A DNA stretch of 64,000 nucleotides from NCBI RefSeq assembly GCF_014651835.1, contig NZ_BMXQ01000003.1, forward strand, positions 248,001 through 312,000, given 5' to 3'. The DNA is from Pigmentiphaga litoralis. Lineage in GTDB: Bacteria > Pseudomonadota > Gammaproteobacteria > Burkholderiales > Burkholderiaceae_B. The notes under the pieces are model-generated. The model worked only from the letters and a program-made list of their open reading frames with translations, made no database searches and was not told the origin of the DNA. Each line of letters opens with the position of its first letter. The first letter of the stretch is position 1. Below are positions 56,327 to 64,000 of the stretch, piece by piece. The translations under genes and the position numbers were made by a program.

Positions 56327-57181
56327 ATGTCCTGTCCCTACCAAGCGCCGGCAGCCGATACGCCCGCGTGGCACGATGCCCAGATGAAGTTCGACAAATC
56401 GATGAGCTACGGCGACTACCTGTCGCTGGACGAACTGCTCAGCGCGCAGCATCCGATTTCGACGCATCACGACGAAATGCTGTTCATCGTGCAGCATCAG
56501 ACCAGCGAACTCTGGATGAAGCTTGCCTTGCACGAATTGATGGCGGCGCGGGACTACATCCGGTCGGACCGGGTCGAACCGGCACTCAAAGTCCTGGCGC
56601 GGGTGTCGCGGATCATGGAACAACTGGTGCAGGCGTGGACGGTGCTGTCGACGCTCACCCCTTCGGAATATTCCGAATTCCGCGACGTGCTGGGCGCGTC
56701 GTCGGGATTCCAGTCCTACCAGTACCGGCAGATCGAATTCATCCTGGGCAACAAGAACCCGGCCATGACGCAGCCGCACGAACATCATGCCGAGCGCAAC
56801 GCGCTGGTGGTGGCCGCGCTCAACGCGCCGTCGATCTACGACGAGATCATTGCGTTGATGGCGCGCCGCGGCCTGCCGATCGACGCCGGCCGCCTGGAGC
56901 GTGACTGGACGCAGCCGACCACGTCGGACGTGTCGGTCGAGCTGGCCTGGTTGACGGTGTATCGGGACACGCACGGCTGGTGGGACGTCTATGCGCTGGG
57001 CGAAAAGCTCATCGACCTGGAAGATGCCTTCCGCCAGTGGCGCTTTCGTCACGTCACCACCGTGGAACGCGTGATCGGCTTCAAGCGCGGCACGGGCGGC
57101 ACCGCGGGCGTCAGCTACCTGCGCAAGATGCTCGATGTCGTGCTGTTTCCCGAGCTGTGGCACGTACGCACCGCGTTGTAA
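56327..57181 (+). CDS. kynA: Tryptophan 2,3-dioxygenase
   Basis: Haem enzyme of 284 residues that opens the indole ring of tryptophan to N-formylkynurenine. The haem ligand is H242 ([21 protein letters not shown]), and the active-site residues H57 (VQHQTSELW) and R119 (SEFRD) are present, as is the substrate loop GTGG. Length is normal for bacterial TDO. The start is ATG ([10 protein letters not shown]), with only a weak GAG ahead and a tandem repeat just upstream. No kynB or kynU lies next to it, so the rest of the pathway, if present, is elsewhere. Confidence 0.96.
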   Translation: MSCPYQAPAADTPAWHDAQMKFDKSMSYGDYLSLDELLSAQHPISTHHDEMLFIVQHQTSELWMKLALHELMAARDYIRSDRVEPALKVLARVSRIMEQLVQAWTVLSTLTPSEYSEFRDVLGASSGFQSYQYRQIEFILGNKNPAMTQPHEHHAERNALVVAALNAPSIYDEIIALMARRGLPIDAGRLERDWTQPTTSDVSVELAWLTVYRDTHGWWDVYALGEKLIDLEDAFRQWRFRHVTTVERVIGFKRGTGGTAGVSYLRKMLDVVLFPELWHVRTAL

Positions 57182-57257
57182 GTCCGCTCTGACAAGACCG
57201 TGTTCCAACTCGGCCATATTGACTTAGACTACCCGGCAAACCGCCAAGGAAATTACC

Positions 57258-58463
57258 GTGTTCAAGCATATCCCCTCCTACCCGGGAGACCCCATCCTGT
57301 CCTTGATGCACACGTTCATGAAGGACGACCGCCCGCACAAGGCCAACCTCAGCATCGGGCTGTACTACGACGAAGCGGGCAAGATCCCGGTGCTGAAAAG
57401 CGTCGAGACGGCGCAGCAGCGCATCGATCAGTCGGTGCCGCACGTGTACCTGCCGATGGAAGGCGACAACACGTATCGCCGCCTGATCGCCGAGACGGTG
57501 TTCGGCGCCGATCACGCGGTGGTCAAGGAGCAGCGCGTCGCGACCATCCATACGCTGGGCGGATCGGGTGCGCTGAAGGTCGGCGCGGATTTCCTGAAGG
57601 CGTACTTTCCTGACAGCGAACTGTGGATCAGCGATCCGACCTGGGAAAATCACTACAACATCCTGGGCGGCGCGGGCCTGGTGATGCATACCTTCCCGTA
57701 CTACGACCCGGCCACCAACGGCATTCGCTTCGACGAGATGATGGCGGCGTTGGAAAAGCTGCCGGCGCGCGCCATCGTGTTGCTGCAGCCGTGCTGCCAC
57801 AACCCGACCGGGATCGATCCCACGCGTGAACAGTGGACGGCCATTGCCGACGTCCTGCTTCGCCGCAACGTGATCCCGTTCTTCGACATGGCATACCAGG
57901 GTTTTGGTGACGACCTGGACGAAGACGCCTGGGTGGTGCGGCACATGGCGGCGCAGGGCGCGGCCATGCTGGTCGGCAATTCGTTTTCCAAGAACATGTC
58001 CTTGTATGGCGAGCGCGTAGGCGGCCTGTCGGTCGTGTGCGGCACGTCGGCCGAAGCCGGCCAGGTGCTGGGCCAGCTGCAAGCCACCGTGCGCAAGAAC
58101 TATTCGAGCCCGCCGCTGTTCGGCAGCCGGGTGGTCAGCGGCGTGCTGGGCGATCCGGCACTGCGCGCCATGTGGGCCGACGAAGTCACGCAGATGCGCA
58201 AGCGTATCCACGAGATGCGTGCGGCACTGCGCAGCGGTCTGAAGGCCCGCCTGCCGGATCTGGACGTCGAATACTTCGTCACCCAGCGCGGCATGTTCAG
58301 CTACACCGGCCTGGGTTCGCAGCAAGTCGACACGCTGCGCGACGAGTATGGCGTGTACCTGATCAAGTCGGGTCGCATGTGCGTGGCCGGCCTGAGCCAC
58401 GGCAACCTCGAACTGGTGGCCGACTCGATGGCCAAGGTGATGCAGCCGTCAGCCTCGCGCTGA
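57258..58463 (+). CDS. tyrB: Aromatic amino acid aminotransferase (class I)
   Basis: PLP enzyme of 401 residues transaminating tyrosine, phenylalanine and aspartate with 2-oxoglutarate. K245 ([16 protein letters not shown]) binds PLP; N182-P-T-G and R253 are in place. The sequence ([19 protein letters not shown]) and its closeness to AspC/TyrB favour an aromatic/aspartate aminotransferase. Start is GTG behind AAGGAAA. It follows kynA by 76 bases on the same strand, so it may handle aromatic amino acids or kynurenine in the same setting. Confidence 0.92.
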   Translation: MFKHIPSYPGDPILSLMHTFMKDDRPHKANLSIGLYYDEAGKIPVLKSVETAQQRIDQSVPHVYLPMEGDNTYRRLIAETVFGADHAVVKEQRVATIHTLGGSGALKVGADFLKAYFPDSELWISDPTWENHYNILGGAGLVMHTFPYYDPATNGIRFDEMMAALEKLPARAIVLLQPCCHNPTGIDPTREQWTAIADVLLRRNVIPFFDMAYQGFGDDLDEDAWVVRHMAAQGAAMLVGNSFSKNMSLYGERVGGLSVVCGTSAEAGQVLGQLQATVRKNYSSPPLFGSRVVSGVLGDPALRAMWADEVTQMRKRIHEMRAALRSGLKARLPDLDVEYFVTQRGMFSYTGLGSQQVDTLRDEYGVYLIKSGRMCVAGLSHGNLELVADSMAKVMQPSASR

Positions 58464-58799
58464 TCGGCGGCCTGCGCGTCCGCGCCCGCTGGCGCGCAGG
58501 CTGTTGCTGCAACAACGTTCTCCTTGAAGGACCGGGTGGCGCGCCGCTACAATCCGAACCAGATATCGAACCAGTGCGTTCCGCAATCTGGTTCCTTACG
58601 TAAGCGTTAACGTCAGCCAACGCATCTTGTCAGGCATTGCGCATGTCATGCACGCTGCATGGCGTCCGTCATCGCCCGTTTGGATGCGACTATTCATGAT
58701 GATGCTTACCGCGCGGCTCTCCGCCGCGTTGCGCGCGTGTCTTCCCCTTCCTTTCCTTTCTGACCCTGCCGGCCAGGCCATGCGCCAGGGTGATGCCCC
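58464..58799. other. Intergenic region between tyrB and the MFS gene
   Basis: Contains a perfect nine-base stem (GCCTGCGCG 58470-58478 with CGCGCAGGC 58493-58501), which could be a weak terminator, since only a poor T run follows. Further on a small palindrome (CTTACGTAAG, about 58595-58604) is followed by CGTTAACG. The symmetry suggests a regulator site of the transporter. No gene is supported. Confidence 0.45.
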
Positions 58800-59975
58800 A
58801 TGACTGCACCCCCTCGCTCCCCCGCGGCCGAACTGACGCCGCTTGTCCTCATCGTCCTGGCCGGCTTCCTGTCAATCGGCATTCCCCTTCCGGCCCTGGC
58901 CCTGTATGTGAACGGCACCCTGGGATTCAACGCGGTGACAGTGGGGTGGGTGGTCGGCATCCAGGCGTTCGCCACCATCCTGACGCGTCAGGTCGCCGGC
59001 GCCTATTGCGACCGGCATGGGCCGCGCAAGTCGGTGCTCCTGGGGCTGCCCCTCGCCTCGCTGGCGGCGCTGTTCTATCTGGCGTCTCCCTTCATGCCCA
59101 CGCCGGTGGCCAGTCTGGTCGTGCTGATCCTGGGCCGTCTCATCATGGGGCCGGCCGAAAGCCTGTATCTGACCGGCACCATGACCTGGGGCATCGGGCG
59201 CGTGGGTCCGCAGCGCACCGGCATGGTTATGGCCTGGCAGGGCATCGCCATGTTCGCCGCACTCGGGATGGGCGCGCCGATCGGCGTGGCCGTGCAGCAG
59301 CACTGGGGCTTTGCGGGTATCGCGGCCATTACCTTTGTGCTGCCGCTGGTGGGCTGGGCGATTGCCACGCGCATGGCGCCACTGGCCGCGCGGGCGGCCA
59401 GCGCCATCCGCCTGTCTTTCTTCAGCGTGATCGGACTCATCTGGCGCTATGGTCTGGCGCTGGCCTTTGCCGCCATGCCTTTTGCGATCATCACCAGCTT
59501 TCTGGTGCTGATGTACGGCACGCGCAACTGGGAAGGCGCGGGCTTTGCCATTGCCGGCTTTGCCGCGGGGTATGTCGCCGTCCGCCTGTTCCTGGCGCAC
59601 CTTCCCGACAAGATGGGGGGAATGACCGTGGGCGCGGTGTCGGTGGCGATCGAAATGGCTGGGCAGTTGCTGCTGTGGCAGGCCGATACCGCCACGCTCG
59701 CGTTCCTGGGCACCTTGTTGACCGGTATCGGCTTTTCGCTGGTGTTTCCGTCGATGGGCGTCGAGGCCATGGCGCGCGTCCCGGCGCATGCCCGGGGCGT
59801 TGCCGTGGGCAGCTTCCTGGCCTTCGTCGACGTGGCGTCGGGTCTGACCGGACCGGTGGTGGGACTGGTGATCGGGCTGTACGGCTATCAGGCCAGCTTC
59901 ATCGCGGGCGCCGCGGCGTGCGCCATCGCCATCCTGTTGATGGCGTCAGGCCGCCGCCGGGTGCCTGTTTCTTGA
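58800..59975 (+). CDS. MFS transporter (arabinose-efflux/YhhS-like)
   Basis: Twelve-helix major facilitator of 391 residues. The first loop carries the family motif CDRHGPRKSVLLG (about 61-73). It resembles the YhhS/YfcJ group of efflux proteins, whose substrates are mostly unknown. The ATG opens MTAPPRSPAAELTPLVL. It stands alone in the plus orientation; upstream is a palindromic region, downstream the DnaA-box-like repeats. Substrate not predictable. Confidence 0.88.
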   Translation: MTAPPRSPAAELTPLVLIVLAGFLSIGIPLPALALYVNGTLGFNAVTVGWVVGIQAFATILTRQVAGAYCDRHGPRKSVLLGLPLASLAALFYLASPFMPTPVASLVVLILGRLIMGPAESLYLTGTMTWGIGRVGPQRTGMVMAWQGIAMFAALGMGAPIGVAVQQHWGFAGIAAITFVLPLVGWAIATRMAPLAARAASAIRLSFFSVIGLIWRYGLALAFAAMPFAIITSFLVLMYGTRNWEGAGFAIAGFAAGYVAVRLFLAHLPDKMGGMTVGAVSVAIEMAGQLLLWQADTATLAFLGTLLTGIGFSLVFPSMGVEAMARVPAHARGVAVGSFLAFVDVASGLTGPVVGLVIGLYGYQASFIAGAAACAIAILLMASGRRRVPVS

Positions 59976-60537
59976 TCAACCCCCCGCAAGCCCAATGGGA
60001 TTGCGGGTTTCGCGGGGTTGTCCTGCCGCTTTCCCCATGCTTGTCCACACTGGCGCTGGATAACTTTTCCGGACGCTGCGGCATGGCTCAAGTTCGGCCC
60101 CGTGGCAGCCGTTATCCTTCGTACATGGTTGAGAAAGTGGCTTCATCCATCGCGCCCGGTTGCGTATCGGCCAGGGGTGCCGTGCGACGGGGCAAGGTGC
60201 CTCGAATCGGGTCAGGGGCGTCATACGCCAGCATTGACGCGGTCCGCAGCCACTTGCTCGACCACTGTCCCCAAGCTTGTCCACACAATTCGGGGATAAC
60301 CCTGAACGCCTGCCAGGCAAGGCGCGCGTTTGTTGTGGTTCAAGCTCGAAGCCGGGAAAAAACGCGCTTTCGGACCGCCCACAGCCCATTTGCCCGATTT
60401 GAGGCAGGGGCTCGCAACCCCAGTCGCCATGCGGGTTTCAAGGGCTTATCCGTCGCCTATCCCATGGCTTGTCCACATTCCATGGGGATAAGTCACCAGA
60501 CACGGCGCGGTGCCCCCAAGTTTTACAGGAATGTCGG
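59976..60537. other. Intergenic region with three DnaA-box-like dyad elements
   Basis: 560 bases without a gene. Three elements of the same build, TTGTCCACA-N8-GGATAA, stand at 60041-60063, 60277-60299 and 60469-60491. Each has a shared left flank of CCCCAWGC, or CCCATGGC in the third. TTGTCCACA differs from the DnaA box TTATCCACA by one base; the right arm GGATAA is the complement of TTATCC. Spacings are 236 and 192 bases. The last one lies 50-70 bases upstream of the diguanylate cyclase start. They may bind DnaA, or another dyad-recognising regulator. Confidence 0.6.
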
Positions 60538-61347
60538 ATGCTGCATGCGGTAGAAGGTCGGAAAGTAAAGGGTAGGGAGGCAGGGGAGCGGGATCATCAG
60601 GACCGTTGGCGGGTTCGCGGTGAAGTGCGGACGCTGCGCCAGGTCAGGTTGCGCACCCTGCTGGGTAGCTTGGTCATTGTCGTGGTCGCCGACCTGGTGG
60701 ACCTGATTGCCAATCTGATTTTTGCGCCCTGGCAGATCGTCCGGTCAGCCATCCAGACCACGCTGATCGCGGGGCCGCTGGCGGGGTATGTCATCTACAC
60801 CCATGCCCGTGCCAACCTGCGGCTCTATGAGATGAAGACATATCTGGCGCTGCTGAGCACCACCGATCCGCTGACCGGTCTCTTGAACCGCCGCGCCTTT
60901 TTCGACCGCGCCCGGGCCGTGGCCGACAGCCGGCAGCCGCACATGCTGGTGTTGGTGGACGTGGACCGGTTCAAGACCGTCAATGACCGCTTCGGCCACC
61001 CGACGGGCGACGCCGTCATCCAGCGCGTCAGCCGGCTCATGAAGGCGCATTTCCATGCTGATGCGCCGCTGGCGCGTATCGGTGGCGAAGAATTTTCAGC
61101 CATGCTGCTGACCGGGACACTGGAGGAGGTCAGGGCCAGCGCCGACGCCTTTTGCGCTGCCGTGGCGACCGAGCCCTTCGAGGCAGGCGGCACGGGTTTC
61201 CAGGTGACGGTGAGCGTGGGCCTGGCGTCGTTTGCACCCGGCCGGACTGCCGATGACGTGTATGCACTGGCCGACGTGCAGCTCTACCGGGCGAAGCAGG
61301 GTGGCGGAAATCGCGTGGCCTGGGAAGGGCGCACGACGGCCTGCTAG
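60538..61347 (+). CDS. Membrane GGDEF diguanylate cyclase
   Basis: A 269-residue protein making the second messenger c-di-GMP. Two membrane helices (about 40-63 and 70-88) are followed by a GGDEF domain at about 108-265. The active-site loop is GGEEF at 182-186, a functional variant. The DPLTGLLNRRAF start and VDVDRFKTVNDRFGHPTGD motif are intact. No RxxD inhibitory site precedes it, so product feedback is not expected. A TTG start inside the third DnaA-like element is possible but would add no domain; the ATG with AGGA ahead is preferred. Confidence 0.9.
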   Translation: MLHAVEGRKVKGREAGERDHQDRWRVRGEVRTLRQVRLRTLLGSLVIVVVADLVDLIANLIFAPWQIVRSAIQTTLIAGPLAGYVIYTHARANLRLYEMKTYLALLSTTDPLTGLLNRRAFFDRARAVADSRQPHMLVLVDVDRFKTVNDRFGHPTGDAVIQRVSRLMKAHFHADAPLARIGGEEFSAMLLTGTLEEVRASADAFCAAVATEPFEAGGTGFQVTVSVGLASFAPGRTADDVYALADVQLYRAKQGGGNRVAWEGRTTAC

Positions 61348-61474
61348 GGAACATGATCATTGAGCTGGGTGTGGCGACGGGCCTACGATACCGATCCCAT
61401 CGCGCGTCGGCACAGGCGGGCGATATTCCACAGCCGCGCGCCGTTTCCGGCGCCATCCCCCGGAGACCGCTTTC

Positions 61475-62473
61475 ATGATCATCAGGACCGAGCAGGACGT
61501 GACGCAGGCCGTGCTGGATGAACTCGACCGCGCGACCGACCCCCGCTTCAAGGAGATCATGCAGACCGCCGTCCGGCATCTGCATGCCTTCATTCGCGAG
61601 GCACGGCTGACGGAAGCGGAATTCCAGCAGGCCTGCGCGGTCATCGCGCGGGTGGGGCAGGCGACGACGGCATCCCACAACGAGGTGGTGCTGGCCGCGG
61701 GGTCGTTGGGTGTGTCCTCGCTGGTGTGCCTGCTGAACAATGGCGGGCAGGCGGTGACCGAGATGCCGGAAGACCGGCCGCCCACCGGGGTCCATGGCGC
61801 ACCGCAAGCGCCGGGCGGCACGACGGCCAACCTGCTGGGTCCCTTCTGGCGGATGGGCTCGCCGCCGACTGATTCAGGCGCGTCCATCGTCCGGTCGCCC
61901 ACGCCGGGCGATCCGATCTTTGTGGAAGCCTGGGTGAAGGATCCGGCAGGGCGGCCGGTGGCGGGCGCCGAAGTGGACGTCTGGCATAGCTCGAACGAAG
62001 GCTTCTACGAAAACCAGGATCCGGCGCAAGCCGACATGAACCTGCGCGGCAAATTCGTGACCGACGCTGACGGCCGCATTGCCTTTCGCAGCGTCAAGCC
62101 GGCGGGGTATCCCATCCCGGTCAGCGGACCCGTGGGGGAGCTGTTGCGTGCGCAGGGCCGGCACAACATGCGGCCGGCGCACATCCACTTCCTGATCTTC
62201 AAGGAAGGCTACAAGACGCAGTTTTCGCAAATCTATTCCAGCGACGATCCCAATCTGGATACCGATGTGCAATTCGGGGTGACGCAAGCGCTGGTCGGGC
62301 ACTACGAGCCGCACCCTGCCGGGACCGCGCCGGCAGCCGATGTGACCGGGCCCTGGTACTCGCTCACGCAGACGTTCGTGATCGAACCGGGTGTGGCCAA
62401 GCTGCCCCGGCCGCCCATCAGCGCCAAGGCGGACGGGCCGCGGCCGACGCTGACGGTGCTGGCAAGGACCTGA
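61475..62473 (+). CDS. Second intradiol ring-cleavage dioxygenase (hydroxyquinol-dioxygenase-like)
   Basis: A non-haem Fe(III) dioxygenase of 332 residues, paralogous to the one at 20.7-21.6 kb. Its iron ligands are Y178 (EGFYENQDP), Y212 (GYPIPVSGP), H236 and H238 (RPAHIHFLI). The N-terminal helical dimerisation domain is present. It has about 45 extra residues, partly at the C-terminus. ATG is preceded by CGGAGA. No pathway gene is adjacent (a diguanylate cyclase on one side, unknown small genes on the other), so its substrate is open: hydroxyquinol, catechol or a substituted form. Confidence 0.88.
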   Translation: MIIRTEQDVTQAVLDELDRATDPRFKEIMQTAVRHLHAFIREARLTEAEFQQACAVIARVGQATTASHNEVVLAAGSLGVSSLVCLLNNGGQAVTEMPEDRPPTGVHGAPQAPGGTTANLLGPFWRMGSPPTDSGASIVRSPTPGDPIFVEAWVKDPAGRPVAGAEVDVWHSSNEGFYENQDPAQADMNLRGKFVTDADGRIAFRSVKPAGYPIPVSGPVGELLRAQGRHNMRPAHIHFLIFKEGYKTQFSQIYSSDDPNLDTDVQFGVTQALVGHYEPHPAGTAPAADVTGPWYSLTQTFVIEPGVAKLPRPPISAKADGPRPTLTVLART

Positions 62474-62609
62474 CCGGCGGCTCGCGCCGGTCGCCCGCAG
62501 CCTGCCCAGTCAGGACAGGAAAGCGGAACCGGCGCGGACAGGAACTGGATGGGTCGGCCCGGGAACAGTCTTTGCAACCTGCTCTTCCATCCAGTCCAGG
62601 AGGGCGCTC

Positions 62610-62954
62610 ATGCATCCCGCACCATCCGTCGAACCAGGCAGTGACGACGACGGCGTCCGCGACGTGGTCACGCAGGGCGATGAGTACCTGCGGCCACGCC
62701 AGGAACAAGCCAAGGACCGGGCATTGGACCCGACGCAAACCACGGGCGGCGCGCCGGCGCCTGGCGAGGCGGACCTGCCTGCACTGACGCCAACCTCCAC
62801 GGAAGCTGGTTTCGCCCGATCGGCCACGGCGGCCGCATCGGCGGCGTCCACATCCCGGGCATCGACATCCGCTGCGCCGACAGCCAGTACTTCGAGAGCC
62901 ACTACCTCGACGCCGGATACGCCGACGTCCCATCCGTCCAAGGAGACACCATGA
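62610..62954 (+). CDS. Low-complexity hydrophilic protein of unknown function (1)
   Basis: A 114-residue protein with no recognised domain. The first half is acidic (SDDDGVRDVVTQGDEY) and the second is almost only A, S, T and P (TSRASTSAAPTASTSRATTS), so it is probably disordered. The ATG has a good ribosome site (AGGAGGG). Its stop overlaps the next gene's start (ATGA), so they are translationally coupled. This coupling is the best evidence that it is real. Confidence 0.6.
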   Translation: MHPAPSVEPGSDDDGVRDVVTQGDEYLRPRQEQAKDRALDPTQTTGGAPAPGEADLPALTPTSTEAGFARSATAAASAASTSRASTSAAPTASTSRATTSTPDTPTSHPSKETP

Positions 62955-63229
62955 CCGATAACGCATCGCAAGGCACCCCGAACAGCAACGACGTCAAGGA
63001 CACCGCCGACGACACGCTGGCCCGTTCCGGATCGCAGGGCAAGGGTGTGCACGCGCCCAAGGAAGGCGAGCAGATCGTGAGTCGCAGCGCCGATCCGGGC
63101 CAAAGCAGCTACGGTGGTTTTTCGGGGGAAGATACGACCAAACAGACCCAGGAAGTCGAGGCCGACGCAGAAAAATCCGCGACGTCAAAGGGCGATACAG
63201 CGCGCTCTGCGGTCGGTAAGAAGGACTAA
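62951..63229 (+). CDS. Low-complexity hydrophilic protein of unknown function (2)
   Basis: A 92-residue protein rich in S, D, T, K, G and Q, with no hydrophobic core, signal peptide or cysteine. The composition resembles stress or desiccation hydrophilins, but there is no motif to confirm that. ATG behind AAGGAGA and overlapping the stop of the preceding gene. Next gene 90 bases on. Confidence 0.65.
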   Translation: MTDNASQGTPNSNDVKDTADDTLARSGSQGKGVHAPKEGEQIVSRSADPGQSSYGGFSGEDTTKQTQEVEADAEKSATSKGDTARSAVGKKD

Positions 63230-63318
63230 GCCCTCCGGGAATGGCATGGGCGGCACGCAAGTTGCTGGGACACCTTGGCGAGGGTCCACCCATGAGCCAC
63301 CCTCTGGAGAGAACTGTC

Positions 63319-63768
63319 ATGCAAGCCACCATCGATATCCCAGTCCAGAAAATCGAACAGTACTACTTGAAAGCCCGTGTCCATGAGCTGCCCGAGGCAC
63401 GCTATCGCGGTGTTGTCGAAGCCGGCGCCCGGTCTGCGCGTGGCATCGACAGCCGCCTGCACTATTGCCCGTTGGTACGCGCCACGTGGTCGGATGCGAT
63501 CCGTGATGCCGAAACCCTCGCGGCCAAGCTCAAGGCCACCGAGTGCACGGATGCGGAATGCAGTGTCTTTTCTGCACGCGGCACGACCGCTTTTGATACG
63601 TTCATGAACGTACTGGCGGCCACCAAGCCGGTGGAAGTGCCCAAGCTGGTCAGCAGCACGACCGCCAAACGCACGCCCAAGCGCCAGTCGGCGCCCAAGC
63701 TTGCCCCCGTGCCGACGCGCCCGGTGGAAGAGAAGGCTTCCGTGGTGCATTTGCGTCGCCACGCCTGA
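63319..63768 (+). CDS. Protein of unknown function with basic tail
   Basis: A 149-residue protein I do not recognise. A folded part of about 100 residues (IEQYYLKARVHELPEARYRG) has three cysteines, two of them in ECTDAECS. The tail (about 115-149) is basic and proline-rich (AKRTPKRQSAPKLAPVPTRP), possibly nucleic-acid binding. The ATG with GGAGAG ahead is used; an ATG nine codons upstream is possible. It follows the two low-complexity genes on the same strand and may share their transcript. Confidence 0.55.
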   Translation: MQATIDIPVQKIEQYYLKARVHELPEARYRGVVEAGARSARGIDSRLHYCPLVRATWSDAIRDAETLAAKLKATECTDAECSVFSARGTTAFDTFMNVLAATKPVEVPKLVSSTTAKRTPKRQSAPKLAPVPTRPVEEKASVVHLRRHA

Positions 63769-63783
63769 TGGTGAGCCAGGAAG

Positions 63784-63815
63784 GATGCGGCGTCCGGTCC
63801 GCCCGGATGCCGCCT
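63784..63815. terminator. Possible terminator between converging genes
   Basis: GCGGCgTCCGG can pair with CCGGAtGCCGC across five bases (two mismatches), between the unknown plus-strand gene and the glutaminase end. No T run is present, so the role is doubtful. Confidence 0.35.
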
Positions 63816-63837
63816 TCTTCCGCTGTCGTCGTGATGT

Positions 63838-64000
63838 CTAGAAGATGGACAGGCGGGTACGCGCCACGAACATCTCCAGCGCCTTGCGCCCAAGGTGCGA
63901 GTTGCCGCTGTCATCGATCGCGGGCGACCACACGCACAGGCTGAGCGTTTCGGGTACGACGGCAACAATGCCGCCGCCCACGCCACTTTTGCAGGGCAAT
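63838..64000 (-). CDS. glsA: Glutaminase, C-terminal end (cut by window edge)
   Basis: Only the last 53 residues and the stop are in the window; the gene continues beyond the right edge. The visible part ([20 protein letters not shown], then [15 protein letters not shown]) matches the C-terminal end of bacterial serine-dependent glutaminases, which deamidate glutamine to glutamate and ammonia. In E. coli GlsA the matching stretch reads [15 protein letters not shown], by memory. The frame has no early stop. Confidence 0.85.
   Translation of the reverse strand, partial: LPCKSGVGGGIVAVVPETLSLCVWSPAIDDSGNSHLGRKALEMFVARTRLSIF

Noticed and set aside
59976..60537. A replication origin at the DnaA-like repeats
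   Set aside because: No dnaA, dnaN, gyrB, parAB or AT-rich unwinding region accompanies them, so I report only a DnaA-box-like cluster.

Overview
This window looks like a chromosomal segment of a high-GC betaproteobacterium of the Burkholderiales, most probably the family Alcaligenaceae (Bordetella/Achromobacter/Pigmentiphaga group). That reading rests on gene orders remembered from that family (exbB-exbD-lpxK; ileS-lspA-coaBC with divergent ribF and purN-rsmB; radC beside rpmB-rpmG and slpA-ispH) and on the presence of a Bug-type tricarboxylate-transport receptor. I cannot fix the genus. Coding density is high. There is no rRNA, insertion sequence, prophage, integrase or CRISPR array; one tRNA gene (Thr, CGT anticodon) is present.

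Layout. 1-1.3 kb: minus-strand exbB-exbD-lpxK (lpxK cut by the window edge). 1.6-5.2 kb: xseA, sodB and a ClC chloride channel. 5.3-13.0 kb: the envelope-defence pair of a giant alpha-2-macroglobulin and penicillin-binding protein 1C. 13.2-21.6 kb: an aromatic-catabolism region with 3-oxoadipate CoA-transferase (two subunits), maleylacetate reductase and 3-oxoadipyl-CoA thiolase on the plus strand, then a LysR regulator, a RutE-like nitroreductase, a Bug receptor, an NTF2-like protein and a hydroxyquinol-type intradiol dioxygenase. Together these encode hydroxyquinol -> maleylacetate -> 3-oxoadipate -> 3-oxoadipyl-CoA -> succinyl-CoA + acetyl-CoA. 21.7-27.3 kb: a DUF192 protein, clpS-clpA and an RhlE-type RNA helicase. 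27.4-35.4 kb: a two-component system followed by a three-gene CzcCBA-like metal efflux pump. 35.5-45.4 kb, mostly minus strand: 2,5-dioxovalerate dehydrogenase, a 2-hydroxyacid dehydrogenase, dut, a membrane protein, coaBC-lspA-ileS and ribF. 45.5-49.9 kb: purN-rsmB and a fatty-acid desaturase. 50-54.5 kb: small proteins, rpmB-rpmG, radC, slpA-ispH and tRNA-Thr. 54.5-60 kb: DUF2585 protein, a small membrane protein, an Lrp-type regulator divergent from kynA, an aromatic aminotransferase and an MFS transporter. 60-64 kb: an intergenic region with three DnaA-box-like dyads ahead of a diguanylate cyclase, a second intradiol dioxygenase, three small uncharacterised genes and the end of a glutaminase gene.

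The points most worth a second look are the three evenly built TTGTCCACA-N8-GGATAA elements at 60.0-60.5 kb, together with a head-to-head DnaA-box palindrome near 1.4 kb; the complete but divided hydroxyquinol pathway with a second dioxygenase 40 kb away; the operator-like repeats in front of the CoA-transferase operon; a probably leaderless purN; structured leaders ahead of rpmB, rhlE and the desaturase; and a trio of unknown hydrophilic small proteins near the right end. No clearly new multi-gene system is evident: most of the window is familiar core metabolism.
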